Shown here: positions 27,134 to 38,573 of the stretch, in pieces
How positions within the stretch are numbered: the first letter of the stretch is position 1
Layout: the number at the start of each line of letters is the position of its first letter
DNA from: Paramacrobiotus metropolitanus
Taxonomy: Eukaryota > Tardigrada > Eutardigrada > Parachela > Macrobiotidae
Length of the DNA: 64,000 bases
NCBI RefSeq assembly: GCF_019649055.1
Contig: NW_026570333.1
Location: forward strand, 62,001-126,000
Direction: 5' to 3'
Notes under the pieces: generated by a model
What the model was told of the DNA's origin: nothing
The model's input: only the letters and a program-made list of their open reading frames with translations
Database searches by the model: none
Made by a program: the position numbers and the translations under genes

Positions 27134-28096
27134 GCAATGGCCGTGGATATCCTGCAGAATCCCGATTCGATGATAGCGCTCGTCGTGCAATTGATGAAAT
27201 TAATTTAGCGATGGGCGACTGCTTCTCTTTAAAAATTGTCGATTTTCGTTCGGCAGAAAATGTTCCCATCCTCGATATTGAGGTTTACCGTGCAGGCGAA
27301 ATTTCGTGTTTCAACGGGTAGGTGCAAATGCTAAAACAAACTTCCAAATTTGTACGATTGGTAGCGATGCGCCAATGTTCATTGCGTTTTGGTCAACAGT
27401 GTTTCGAAACTCTGCTTTTCAGAGCGGCATTCAGCGAGAACTTTGGTTACAACCCCGGACAAGAAAATATTATTCGTGTAAATGCTGATGCCTTCGAAGA
27501 AGTCGAGGACCGAATAGTTGAAGTCGTGTTTATGCACGAAGTCCTCCACACGGTTTTTAACATTAGGCACGAGCATACGCGCTTGGATCGGTATCAATAC
27601 ATCGAGCCACTAGACGGAAATTTGAAGTGCAATTACGGTAAGCCCATGCATATGTTACAATGGCCAGTTGAGGTAAATCTATGGCTGTATGCGGTCTCAT
27701 CTTCTTGATTATTTTGATTGAAGCGCAATTTGGCAGCACTTGCTGTTTTTGACAGGTGGTTATCCGCCCATGCACAACGGCTATTACGATCTTGATAAAG
27801 ATGCTAGCATGGACTTTCCATACGATCTGCACTCTGTTATGCATACAGGCTGGTATGACCACACATCCAGGCGTTTTCTTCACACTGTTGATGTGCAACC
27901 CGGCATTCCCCCGGAGTGGGGAATCGGACCTAGAGAACAAGGCCTATCATTTTTTGACGTGCTTAAAATGCGAAAATTTTACTCGTGTCCTCAGAAGCTG
28001 AATACCACCCACTTCGAACGTAAGCCGTTTACGTTTTACTATCTTTACTTTGCCATCTTGTTGAATTTTTTCCGACAAAAAAAAATCAACACTTGA
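27134..28096 (+). CDS. Astacin-like (M12A) metalloprotease, partial, altered zinc motif
   Basis: Astacins are secreted zinc proteases. Exon 27134-~27317 encodes the N-terminal catalytic part (RRAIDEINLAMGDC...). The next exon (from about 27365 to 27637) has the zinc site region HEVLHTVFNIRHEHTRLDR. A 118-nt intron with clean gtaagc and gacag borders follows, and the last exon (27756-28096) has the Met-turn (SVMHTGWYDHT) and the closing LSFFDVLKMRKFYSC block. The family motif is HExxHxxGxxHExxRxDR; here Gly is Phe and one extra residue separates the second and third His, so catalysis is doubtful. The first exon junction is unclear: both exons lie in one frame separated by an in-frame TAG, and the obvious 47-nt intron does not keep frame. 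Signal peptide and propeptide were not found. Confidence 0.7.
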
Positions 28097-28993
28097 ATTT
28101 ATTTCACCAATACTGATAGATGTAACTACGGGTAGACGTCCGATATTCTGCGACAATTTTAACAAACCACTTATAGCAAAAAGCATTACAGTGTGTAATA
28201 ATTTTGTTTTGGTCGATGCTGCGTGCACGGGGAAGCACGAGCGTTGGCTGCGTGCCCGGAGTTTAGAAATCTTTTGAATTTTACTTTCCAATGATTTGTA
28301 ATTTTACTGCCTTTTTTTGCACTATATTACCATGCTTTCGGGACATGGGTATCCCACAATCGAGATCGAGTATGTTTGGGTATCCCACAATCGAAATATC
28401 AATAATCTGTTTCTGTATACTGTATAAAAGTATAAGACGACATATTTCTGTATACTGTATAAAAGAATAAGAACTACGAAGTATCAAGAGTCCAAAAGAA
28501 TCATGAACTGGACCTGCTCGCAATGTCTACAATACATATGTGTACCATCTTACTATGGCTATGAATTTGTAGATGAGCCGTCAAAACTTTGATTTTAGGA
28601 ATACTGCTTCCGAGTTAGACTTTTTTCAACCCTCCCGGCGGCATGCGCAGGAAGGAATCGTGTAATTTTTATGGCGCATATTGCATTAATAGCGCTTGAA
28701 CGTGCATGTTTTAAAAAATGACTTATTTTAAGTTGCTTTAATGATTCCATAATATTTGGGTATTCAAATATAAAAAATTCAACAAAAAAAATAATAAAAA
28801 AAGTATTATTAAAGCGCTCTATCATTAAAAAAATTGGAGAAAAAAATTAACCGTGCACGCCGCTATCGCCTGTGCAGGAACCCCGTGTCTACAGCCATCA
28901 CCTACGTGAATTCCCAAAGGTCACCCGTGTACCCATCCAACGCCCGTGTGTACCCGTGCACGCAGCCATAATGCTTTGTTTTATTTTTACTAG
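28097..28993. other. Intergenic, A/T-rich
   Basis: Contains a local direct repeat (tttctgtatactgtataaaag..., near 28411 and 28446; gggtatcccacaatcga near 28345 and 28378). No supportable gene. Confidence 0.5.
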
Positions 28994-29562
28994 AAGAAAG
29001 AAAGCAAATTTATCTGTGGAACTGGAAAATCCACTGCAATGAAAGCAGCCAACCAGTTAATATATCCTACACCCGAACTGGTCGCAATGCCGCGGACAAC
29101 ATTAGGCTCATCGATCTATGTCTTGAGATCGTCGGGAAGAAGCATGGCCGGCTGGCTAACATAGATCTTTACGCCCAAACCTGTCAAGTTATTTTTCACA
29201 CGAATGGATGCGTGTACAAGGACCATAGATTTGAAAATGTGGCAATTATCATGAACACCCACCGATACATGCGCACCTTTAATTACAAGACCCTCGGAAC
29301 ACCATCTTATGACGACCTTGTTCCTTTTAGTACCGTGCCAGGTACAGTCTATAATCCTGAGTGCCAGAAATTGTGCCAAATAATGTCAACAGTGTGCGTT
29401 GGGGCTACGGTATATACTACCTCTCCAGGCCAACGATTATGTGCCTTGTACCGTCGAATCGATCCTTCTGCTAAGTGGAACAACAACTTCAATGCAGTAA
29501 CTTATCTCGTATCCGACTGGGACGTCTGGATGAAGCAGCGAGCATATTATCCGATGGTCTAA
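28994..29562 (+). CDS. Terminal exon of a Cys-containing secreted-type protein (PAN/Apple-like?)
   Basis: An open frame of about 189 codons follows a ttttactag acceptor near 28993 and ends in a TAA. It has regularly spaced cysteines (NGCVYKDHRFENV, CQKLCQIMSTVCVG, QRLCALY), which loosely fit the PAN/Apple pattern of small disulfide-rich extracellular domains. Upstream exons with a start or signal peptide were not found. The assignment to a family is weak; that it is coding is more likely than not because the frame stays open well beyond chance with ordinary codon use. Confidence 0.45.
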
Positions 29563-31041
29563 TTTGCAACACTAATCACGGGGTTCAGTTCCCACAATCG
29601 AAGTGGTAGTCGCGCCCGCATTAAATGTGTTAACTTAATTCTGCTTTACCCGACAATTATGCTTCCTGGTGCTCGCGTTTTATTTAGTATCGCAAGTTAT
29701 CTGACAATGTACGATTATATTGCTTTGTTCGCAGCTTTTTCGCACGAGAGTTTCGGCTCTATAGACTACAAAGGATGCCCTGGTTTCCAGTAACTGCGTT
29801 TTCCGTGTTTTTATCTTTAGTTATTTATACCATAAAATCTGCTTTAGAATACTCGTATGATCCAGGGACTTTTTAGAGCACGGCCCCCAGTGTCCGGAAT
29901 TTTTCGAATAAACCGATTGCAGATTCGGAATCAGCAATTTTTCATTGAAAAAAACTGTGTCCCAATAATAAAGGAAGGTCGCCCCAAGGGGGTCCGGCGC
30001 CCTACATGAGACTGCCGATTAGGGCGGTCACAATGGCGTCGTGGGGGGAATGCGTTTTTGTGGGTTTAAGTATAGCTTAGCTTTTACGTACTTTTGCTGA
30101 CCGACAGTCACCGTTTAACCAAAAGATTTTGCTTTCAATGTTCTTATTTCCAAATTTTATGTGCAAAACAGCGACTATCTAAAGTAATAGATTTCGAAAT
30201 TTCTGTATAGTCAATAAATTGTGATTGTAAGGGATCAAAATGCAATGAAAGAAAATGTGAAATACACGCATAAATTTTACAATTTCTCGAACACTCTATG
30301 CCACGGAAAAACGTTGACCAAAAATTTTTTCTCCATTTTAACAAGAAACTCCTTCCTTTTTTAACCATAGGAATTCCTTTCCTCTTTTTAACCTCTCAAA
30401 ATTCCTTCCTTTGATTTTCCTCTCTCGTTTTGATCCTGGCCGAGATGTGTTGCGCTCTTTTCAATGTTTTTAATCGGTTTTACATTTTCTGGAGGCGGTA
30501 GTCGACCTCCGTGTGCACTAAGAATCCGGATTGTTGTAGATGTTAAGCAGAATAAAGAAGCTAGTAACCGAAGCTAACATGGAGCAATGCTGTGTATGTG
30601 TTCCCATAATAAGAAGCACTTTGCTCAGCATATCAGTGCCGTGCGCTGTTAAAGTTTTTGTACAGATGAAGTTATGCATTAAACCTAAACAGCACATCGA
30701 CGGAGAATATGTGCCTTCAGGATACTGAAACACATTCATATCTCGGGCATTAGCTTCGACTGAACTTTTACCGGTAATTTATAACAGCTTCTTATTGGCG
30801 ATGGTGACCAAGATAAATGGCGAAGAATAATGTTGCCTGCAAAGTTCCGGGTTGATGCTCCTCACAGAATGCGCGCGACTGAAAAACTTCATTGCTTATT
30901 TGGAACCAACTGTTTTTTGGCTGTTTACTGTTTACTTCGCATTCAGTTATTGACTTTTGCAACCCTTTTGGATTATTCAAACATTCATAACGGATAAGCA
31001 AGGATCTGCCGAGATAGCCTAGCGCATATAAATCATCCAAA
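29563..31041. other. Intergenic, nothing recognised
   Basis: About 1.5 kb without a convincing ORF. Includes a polypyrimidine-rich run near 30340-30430 (repeated ttccttt/ccttcctttt). Confidence 0.5.
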
Positions 31042-32303
31042 ATGCCGGCTTCCCGGTTGCGTGAAATCCCTTTTGCATCGTTGCTAATAATAGTTCGTAC
31101 TCTCTTGCCGGTACTATCAGGCGATTTCGCCGTACGGCGTTTCGACTCGGTGAATCGCGGCTACGGGATATCTGACTCTTATTCCTTCCTTCCCAGTAAC
31201 CAAGGTCCATGGAACGTTCGTTCTGCCGGCATGCGACTCGCGCTGGTTGTACTGCGCCTGTGGGAAGCCGGTGTACAACGTCAGTGCGATTCCCGTCGAA
31301 CAGTCGTACCTGTATCTGGGCACCGAGACAGCGGTAACTGTCTTCGATCAATGCTATTCCAGTTGCTTGCTACCCGCGTTCGATCCGCTTCCGCCGCTTC
31401 CCAACACCCCCGAGATTCGCCTGAGCAATATCTGGGTGGCACCCAACGATCTCCCGTATCCCGTGGGCCGATTCCTGGTTAATGTCAAGAAGACGGTGAA
31501 GAAACTGTGGCTGTTGAAAATCTATCTGCCCTCACTAACACGGGATACGTTCGCGGGATTCTCGGCTCTCAAGACAATCCGACTGGAGCGCAATCGGATG
31601 TCCGCCATTGCTTTAGACTCCTTAGAAGCATTTGTACCGCCACCGGGAACTGCTGCGCCGTCTAGACTCGAGGAGTTCTTCCTAACCGACAACAATTTGG
31701 AGCAGTTTGATTGGTCGGTGATGATGCCGCTGGCTGACACTATCAAGGTACCCAGCAAATAGGAACTACACCAAGTAGCCGCCGAATTGCTAATGATCCT
31801 TTAATCGATAAACTGCATTTTTGCAGCACGTTTCCGTGATGATGTGTGGCGTTCGTCAGATCCAACTGAGCCGGTTCTTCAGCATGCGCCGCATCGAATC
31901 TGTCAATCTGGCGGGTAACAACCTGACAACCGTGGACAGTCGCTTCCTCGATAGTCTAACGCAATCGCATGGCCGACCCGGCTTGAGTCTGCAGTACAAT
32001 CCGGTGTGTACGAGTGACATCCGGTGCCGTTGTGCGTCGTTATTAAACCTGTGGAACTGGCTCATCAACGCGTCAACGCCGGTCACGGAATTTGAGCCAG
32101 GTGTCATGATTCACTGGCAAATCATGGACGGTGTGACATGCGGTAATTACACCGATGCACACGGGGGAAGTCTGTATAACCGCTTTCAAGTCGGAAAGGA
32201 TGATGGATCCGGCAGGACGTACACGGGTCGGGAAATCCAGTTACTGGCACGGTGGTGGCTAGATGACGGGAAATATTCAACCAACTTATTTAACACACTA
32301 TGA
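31042..32303 (+). CDS. Secreted leucine-rich-repeat protein
   Basis: Three exons fit. Exon 1 starts at the ATG at 31042 and encodes a signal-peptide-like hydrophobic run (FASLLIIV); its donor is tentatively at 31093/31094. Exon 2 (31197-31747) follows a strong polypyrimidine acceptor (ccttccttcccag). It begins with a Cys cluster like an LRR N-cap (CDSRWLYCACGKPV, then a VSAIP turn) and continues with LRR-type strands (LWLLKIYLPSLTRDTFAGF, LKTIRLERNRM). A 79-nt intron leads to exon 3 (31827-32303), with more LRRs (IESVNLAGNNLTTVDS) and a C-cap (CTSDIRCRCASLLNLWNWL). There is no transmembrane helix, so it is probably secreted. Extracellular binding is inferred from the family; no ligand can be named. 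Confidence 0.7.
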
Positions 32304-32356
32304 TATACATAGAGTGCGTGTATACATAGAGTACTGCGTATGTATAGATTATACGA

Positions 32357-32692
32357 ATGATGTGGGTCTCTTCTTTTCTGGACTTACTGTTCTCATCTAA
32401 CTCGTGTTCGCTGATTTTTTTAGCGATTCTAGTTGCAGGGTCTGTTCTTTATTCCAACAGATCTTCGCAAAATTTTGAAGAATGTGAAGCTGGCTTCTAC
32501 TGCAGAGTCGGTGTTTCGGACTTTCAGGTACCAGCGAAAGTAGAAGTTGCAGTGTATGAACGCTCAGGCTGCCCAGAGTCTATTAATTTTCCACCTGGTG
32601 CGTACGGCTGCTGCGGCGACTTCCGCATAGCATTTTTGCAAATAAGCCAAAGCAGGGCAGATTTTGCAGTGATTTTACGAGCGCTGCTATAA
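32357..32692 (+). CDS. Possible small secreted Cys-rich protein
   Basis: 111 codons from ATG. A hydrophobic stretch (about residues 12-33) could be a signal peptide or membrane anchor, followed by six to seven Cys residues (CEAGFYC...GCPES...YGCCGDF). No family is recognised. A stand-alone single-exon gene in an otherwise spliced neighbourhood is only moderately likely. Confidence 0.3.
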   Translation: MMWVSSFLDLLFSSNSCSLIFLAILVAGSVLYSNRSSQNFEECEAGFYCRVGVSDFQVPAKVEVAVYERSGCPESINFPPGAYGCCGDFRIAFLQISQSRADFAVILRALL

Positions 32693-34378
32693 TATTGTGA
32701 ATGAAATTTCCAAAAATTCCGTGTCTTCACCAGTAATATAAGACCGCTTTTGAATGGTTACAGAAACTGCAAGTTACAGTTACGCTTAGCGCTGTGTAAA
32801 AGACTAAAAGGTGACGATTTTTGTTTAGCAAATGCCACCAACATAACAGTCAACAGCCTTCGCGGTCACACTACCAACAAGTAAAAATGATTCTTATTGT
32901 ATAATATACTGTACAGATACAGTGTAGAGTATACGCCCTTGTTGTTGTTAGTTAAGGATTGACCTACTTCGTTTTCAAATAATTTAATATCGGAAATCTG
33001 GACTTACTCACTGCTGGAGACCGATTTAAAATTGAGCACCTTCGAAACTTCGAAAGCAATTATTATGCAAAAATAAGATGTACGAGTATACACAGTACCG
33101 AGGCATTGCGTAAGCTTAAGGTGCGTAAGGCATACACGTAAGTCTATGGGCGACACAGTACACCGTCTCCACAGGGTGCCACAGGGTGTCTCCAGAGGCC
33201 GGCCTCCGGTCTTGACTGTGCAAGTAGACGGGCTTTATCTGTATTAACTCCATCCTCCCGATAATCTTCCAGCAGCGAAGACAAAGGCGGGCTGCACAGC
33301 GGCATATCCCAGGTCTTTTATTTCTTGCGGAAATTTGGTTCCGGCAGTACGGATTAGCGGGCGTTCTTTTTTCATAACTCAAGAGCGCCAAGACAATCAA
33401 CGGCAGCATGACCAGGGAGCAGCAAGGACACCATATCGGTTACGGAGTGAATCGAGACCAAACTTAAGAAAACGAAAACCTGGAAACCTAAGAACCCAAG
33501 AAACCTAAGAAACCTAAAAAAGCCTAATTAACAATAAAAAACTCACAACAACCCAGGAACCTTTAAGTAAACCAAGCATAGCCAAAGAAACCTAAGAAAC
33601 TGTCGTTATTGGGCTGAATCAGAGTTTTGGTGGTCAAAGAAGAAGACTTTGAGCGGTCACAGGCAGAGTCCTGGCCGTCAGACCCAGACATTAAGTGGTC
33701 AGAGTCAGACTTTGAGCAGTCAGAGTCAGAGTTTGAGTGGTCAGAATCAGAGTCAGAGGTTGAGCATGGGCCCCGACTGTATGCCACACAACTCGAAAAC
33801 GATATGCGCATTTTGAGCGATGTGATGTACGAGTCTACCTTGTGGATAACTCGAGAAAGCACGGGTAAACTGAGCGGGATGGCAGTCTGTTTCGTCCAAA
33901 ATTTGAAGAGCATTAGTTCATAATGAGACTATTGGTACACCTCCGCGCGTTTAAACTTTTGGAATTTTATTTCACCAATAACCCCAAAACGGATGTTGCG
34001 GGCACAAACGGTTTTTTCGCCTATGTATACGAATCCTTTGGCTAAAAAATATCAATGAAGCAAAGCAAAAAAGGGTTTGGGAATGCGCGACAGCGAAAGT
34101 TGTCGTGGATGTATATGAATTTTGTGCTATGTACCGGGCCAAATCCCTTAAGTAATGTTGAAATTAAGCTTATTTAAAACTGGCAGCTGTAAAACGGTCA
34201 CCGGCACGGCATAAAAAAAGAACAGCTGCAAGCTATTTGACAAACCACAGCACAGTACACTAACGCCAGCTTGTAGACGGCGCTGCGCCGCAAAAGAGTA
34301 GAACAGTTATACAGTATTACAGCGAATGTGTATTTTACCAGTGCCACTTGACTACTATAAGAGGCAAAAGCAGGCATC
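32693..34378. other. Mostly non-coding; low-complexity repeats
   Basis: Holds aagaaacct repeats (33475-33600) like those inside the foldback element at 25305, and a gtcagagtcagactttgag minisatellite (33650-33765). A copy of the interspersed repeat seen at 41790, 49345 and 59870 lies at about 33920-34050. A minus-strand ORF at 33116-33409 has a signal-like start but weak support. Confidence 0.5.
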
Positions 34379-34533
34379 TTCCACCGTTCCCCTGTACTGT
34401 TGCCGTCACCCGGCTGGAGTCTGACGTAGTGGCTGAACAAGGCGCTTATGTACCGCGCCAGATTTAACCATATGTATTCCCGTAACGTCACACTCCAGGC
34501 GGGGAGACGGCAGCAGTACAGGGGAACGGTGGA
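34379..34533. mobile_element. Small inverted-repeat (MITE-like) element
   Basis: Arms at 34379-34426 and 34487-34533 are imperfect reverse complements built on cttccaccgttcccctgtac / gtacaggggaacggtggaa. Short loop, no ORF. No target duplication was recognised. Confidence 0.55.
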
Positions 34534-37500
34534 ACGTGTTTACTTTCGCCCCTTATATTCTCAGGACATAGTAGTAGGTACTAGGTGCCCATAGCGAAAG
34601 TGGAAAGTTCTCATCAAATGTATTTCTCGAAGAAAAGCGTGTTTCGTATAATACACAATTCGCGAGAATAATTATTATTATTATTATTATTACATCAAGA
34701 GCAGACAACCCGCTAAACGGGACTTCAACGTCTGGTCGGCAACAAAATATAACTAAACAAAAACAATTTTAAGACAGATCAACAGTTCGGAGAGCAAATT
34801 TAAAAAATCCCACACCATCAACACTGAGTATCTGCATGTTAACTTTTTTTGTGCGCTCAAAGATGTTCCTTAGTCGCATGGCCAGTGTGCCTTCTCCGAT
34901 CTTCTTCTTCGCTCTGGCTGCAATTCTCGTTGGGTTCCGCAGGTTGTACAGCATTCCCAGATCCGTGAAGTCGATCATCCCGACCATATACCGCGGCGGA
35001 TGGTATGCTTCGTGGGTGTAGATCTTATACAGCCAGACCGCTTCAGACTGCTTCCTCAATATGCGGTTTCATTGAACAGTCAGAGTGTTCGGCTAGTCGC
35101 AAAGTATACAGACAGTATGACAGAACAACTATCAACTGTAGAAAGTGTGTTTCAGCATAATACTTGCTGTTAGCTAATGCACATTACTTTTATAATAGTT
35201 CTACTGTATATAGCGCCTGTCATACATTCAGAATGTGTTCGAAATAAAGTTGTATTCAGTGCACAGTAAAGTATACTCCCAACTTGAATTACTTGTGTTT
35301 TCCCTAGTAGATTAAACAATAACACCCAGTTTTTTATGCATATACTAGCGTCGAAGGTTGTTACACTTTCAGCAGCATATTTCTATTCGGCATATTTCTT
35401 GGCTACACGTAGCTCAAATAGATGGTTTTCTCGCTTACTACTGCAGATGTGTTTAATTACCGATGGCTGCGGCGACTAATTTTGCAACCGTTTTTGTTTT
35501 GTGTTCGAAATCAGTTGGCTAATGTTGCTTTTCGCATTTCAATTAAAAACTGTGTTTCCTCGGATGTCAATCAGTATCATACATGAAGAAAATCCTGCCG
35601 GCGTTTCGATAGCGTACCGCGATTTTGGAAAACGACATGCATGTACAATTAAATTAAATACAGTACATAAAATTGGAACTAAATAATAAACTGCAATAAC
35701 CAAACAAATGATTCGTCAAACAAATGCAGAAATACGCTTATAAAGTACATTGTTTATGCGATTTTACCACACGACGCGTGGTATACAAAAATTTTATCAA
35801 TTAACAGTAATAGTCAAAATTAATAATATACAGCGTCTCTGACTGATGATACTATGCGCAATGTTCAAGTGGCAAAGCATTTATCCCATCTTTCAGACCG
35901 GTTAGCCGGTTAGGCCGCTGTAAGCGGGATATTAATTTTGAGAAACGTAAGCTTGAGCGTGAAAGAGACAAGTGCCAGATAGACTGCGCAGTGCACACTC
36001 GACAGTGTAGAGCAGATTAAATCTAGCCCTTACTGTGCGCCGCGCTTACAGCGGTCTAAATGTTTGACAACGGGCTTCTACTACACACAGTATACAGTAA
36101 ACTGTGAAAATTATGAAGTTTACTAACGTTGTTGTCATGCTGAGTTTGACGTGGATCTCTCTGGAATCCGAAGAAGAAGATAAATGCTCCATTAGTATCT
36201 AAAGTTTGGATACTAATGGATCCATTAGTAACCGTTGCCCGGAGAAAGGTCAGCGATATAAAATACTCCGGAGCATTTCGTATCAGTGACCTTATTCCAA
36301 GGCAGTGGAACTGATACTTGGATGTGGGGATTAGCTGTCCTAGAGGACCTTAAGACACTGAAGCAGGACACGGCAGACCACACGGGGCTGCGGAACCGTT
36401 TTAAATGACAAGGAATACTCGCCTGCCTGCTTGTGAGACAGCATTCCCCATTTGTTTTCGGATTGTTTGTTTACTGTTGTCCCAGAAAACAGAAGCCCGC
36501 TTGGATTAAGAAGTTGAAGGTTTGTTCTTGGCTTATATTGTATGACTGTTCGGTGTTCTTCTTAAACATTTTGCCAAACATTATGTACTCGGTCACTGCG
36601 GGGTTGTGCGAGGGTGGTTTCATAAAGGGTGATCATCAGTGGGAAGCAAAATTCATAAAACTGTGTTATAGCGGCTCATAAGGGCGTGCTTAGCTGCCGG
36701 AAATCGGATTTCGTAATAATATTGCTACAGTGTGTTTCAATACAAAGACAACAACATATAGCTGAAAAGATGGAATTAAAAATAAGGGGGGATTTAAAGA
36801 TCGGCGGGGCGTGTTACTGTAGAATCAAGGGACGGTGAAGAAGCTGCTGCAGAAATCGACGACTGCAAAGAGGGCGGCTTGCGAGGAAAAGCAGAAGCGT
36901 AAGTAGATGATCCGCTACAGCCAGAACGCGTTTAGAAATATGTTAGCAAATTAATCTTAAAAAAATAAACCCAAATAAAGGACTCTCTTATATTATTATT
37001 TTAATTTTTATTAATAAAGAAAATTTCCTTAGTCTTGTTGCACAGTTCAACTGTTGGTGTGGATATATCTGGAACAGTGAATTTAAGTTACTGCCTTATT
37101 ATTATCCTAATTTTAATATTAGTGAAACTTTTAATTGGGCTGTAACCGCTGTATTAAAAATTTTCCTTACATATCTGTGTGGGTATTTTGTGAGTAATAA
37201 TAAATGTGTGTTTGCATTGCAGCCCCCCCCCCGCTCATACGTTTGCGCGCCGTGCCCGGCTGCGGGGAACCGCGCAAGTACGCTGCACAAAGACTACACG
37301 AATAGCATCCACCAATTAAATAACATTTATTTAGTTTTTAGCAGACTACAGTAGTTTGCATCGTTTATATAACGAGCTAGGATTGTTGTTAACATAGCTA
37401 ATTGAAGTTATTAAAATTAAAGTCAAGTACCTATTCTTAATGCAAATAAACGCAATTTTTGATGAAGAACAACCGTGATTAATTATAATTCCCGATGCGT

Positions 37501-38573
37501 TTCGATATTCTTTCCAACGCACATCAGCATTCATACTTATTCAGAATGGCATGGATACAGTATTCAGTACCGTGGAAAAGACCGAGAACGTGCGACATGC
37601 AGTTATCGTCGCACCGGTACTGCCTGTTTGGATCCATAGACCATGATCACGATCATGTAGGTCAATGACGCCGCCATACGCCATTTATGTCTCGATAGTG
37701 CTGATTGCAGTGATTCATCTCTTTGCGTTACAAACACTAACACGCTTCTCCTGGTGTTGTATGACTTTTTTGCTACAGACAACCGGCAAACCACAGTCAA
37801 ACGTCAGAGGGTGTAGTTTGTTCCCAACATTTCAGCAAGTGGTGTCTTCCCATCGACAAAGCGTCAGTGCGGAGGCTGTATCATCCCCGTCGAGAAACAC
37901 AGGCACCCGATCTGTGCACAATGTATAACAACGGAAAAATGGCATAATGTCACTTCCATCGCAACATTAGGCCAAAGCAGTGATTTCCTGATCAACAACT
38001 AATAGCTTATGTACACGTCACAAGGGTCAGAGAAAGGCTGTGCATCGAAAAGAACAGGGTCGACTGAACCTGGGACCGATGATAGAGCAATGTGTCAACG
38101 CATCGTATGGTCGGCTGACCGCACACTGACGAATGATGATCCGATGGCACCGTAATATTCTTGCGCATTGTTTTGTATACGGAACACGCGTTTCTTTGGT
38201 GAAATACAATTGATAGGAAGTTTCCACGTTCGCAGTGGGTACCCACATTTTAGGATAATGTACTGGAAAATGGTAGTCAAGTGGCTCTGGTAGAATATAT
38301 ATCTACTGTGCTGTCTAACGGTACTATTCTTCAACGCCGTCTGCACACTGGCGTTAGCGTATTGTACTTTGGTTTGTCATATAGTTTGAAGACGTTATTC
38401 TTTTTTATGTTGTGCCACTTACAGACAGACGTCTGTCGGTTTTCAAATGAGCATGGACTGCAACATTAAACCTTACACGTTTTCTATTGGACAAGTGCAA
38501 AAGTCGCGTCTTAGTAAAACAGCTATTTCATTCCACTCTACTCTACTTCGCTCCAACGCCAGCTGGAGCTTTT
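34534..38573. other. About 4 kb largely without genes; small inverted repeats
   Basis: Contains a possible MITE at about 35911-36060 (ends ttaggccgctgtaagcg / cgcttacagcggtctaa) and a perfect hairpin near 36190-36219 (cattagtatc / gatactaatg). A minus-strand ORF at 34769-35059 (96 codons, Arg/Lys-rich) has reasonable composition but no family or splice support. The rest is A/T-rich with only chance ORFs. Confidence 0.45.

Noticed and set aside
33563-33923. Asp/Ser or Glu/Ser-rich ORFs on both strands
   Set aside because: They arise from the gtcagagtcaga minisatellite, which is open in several frames.
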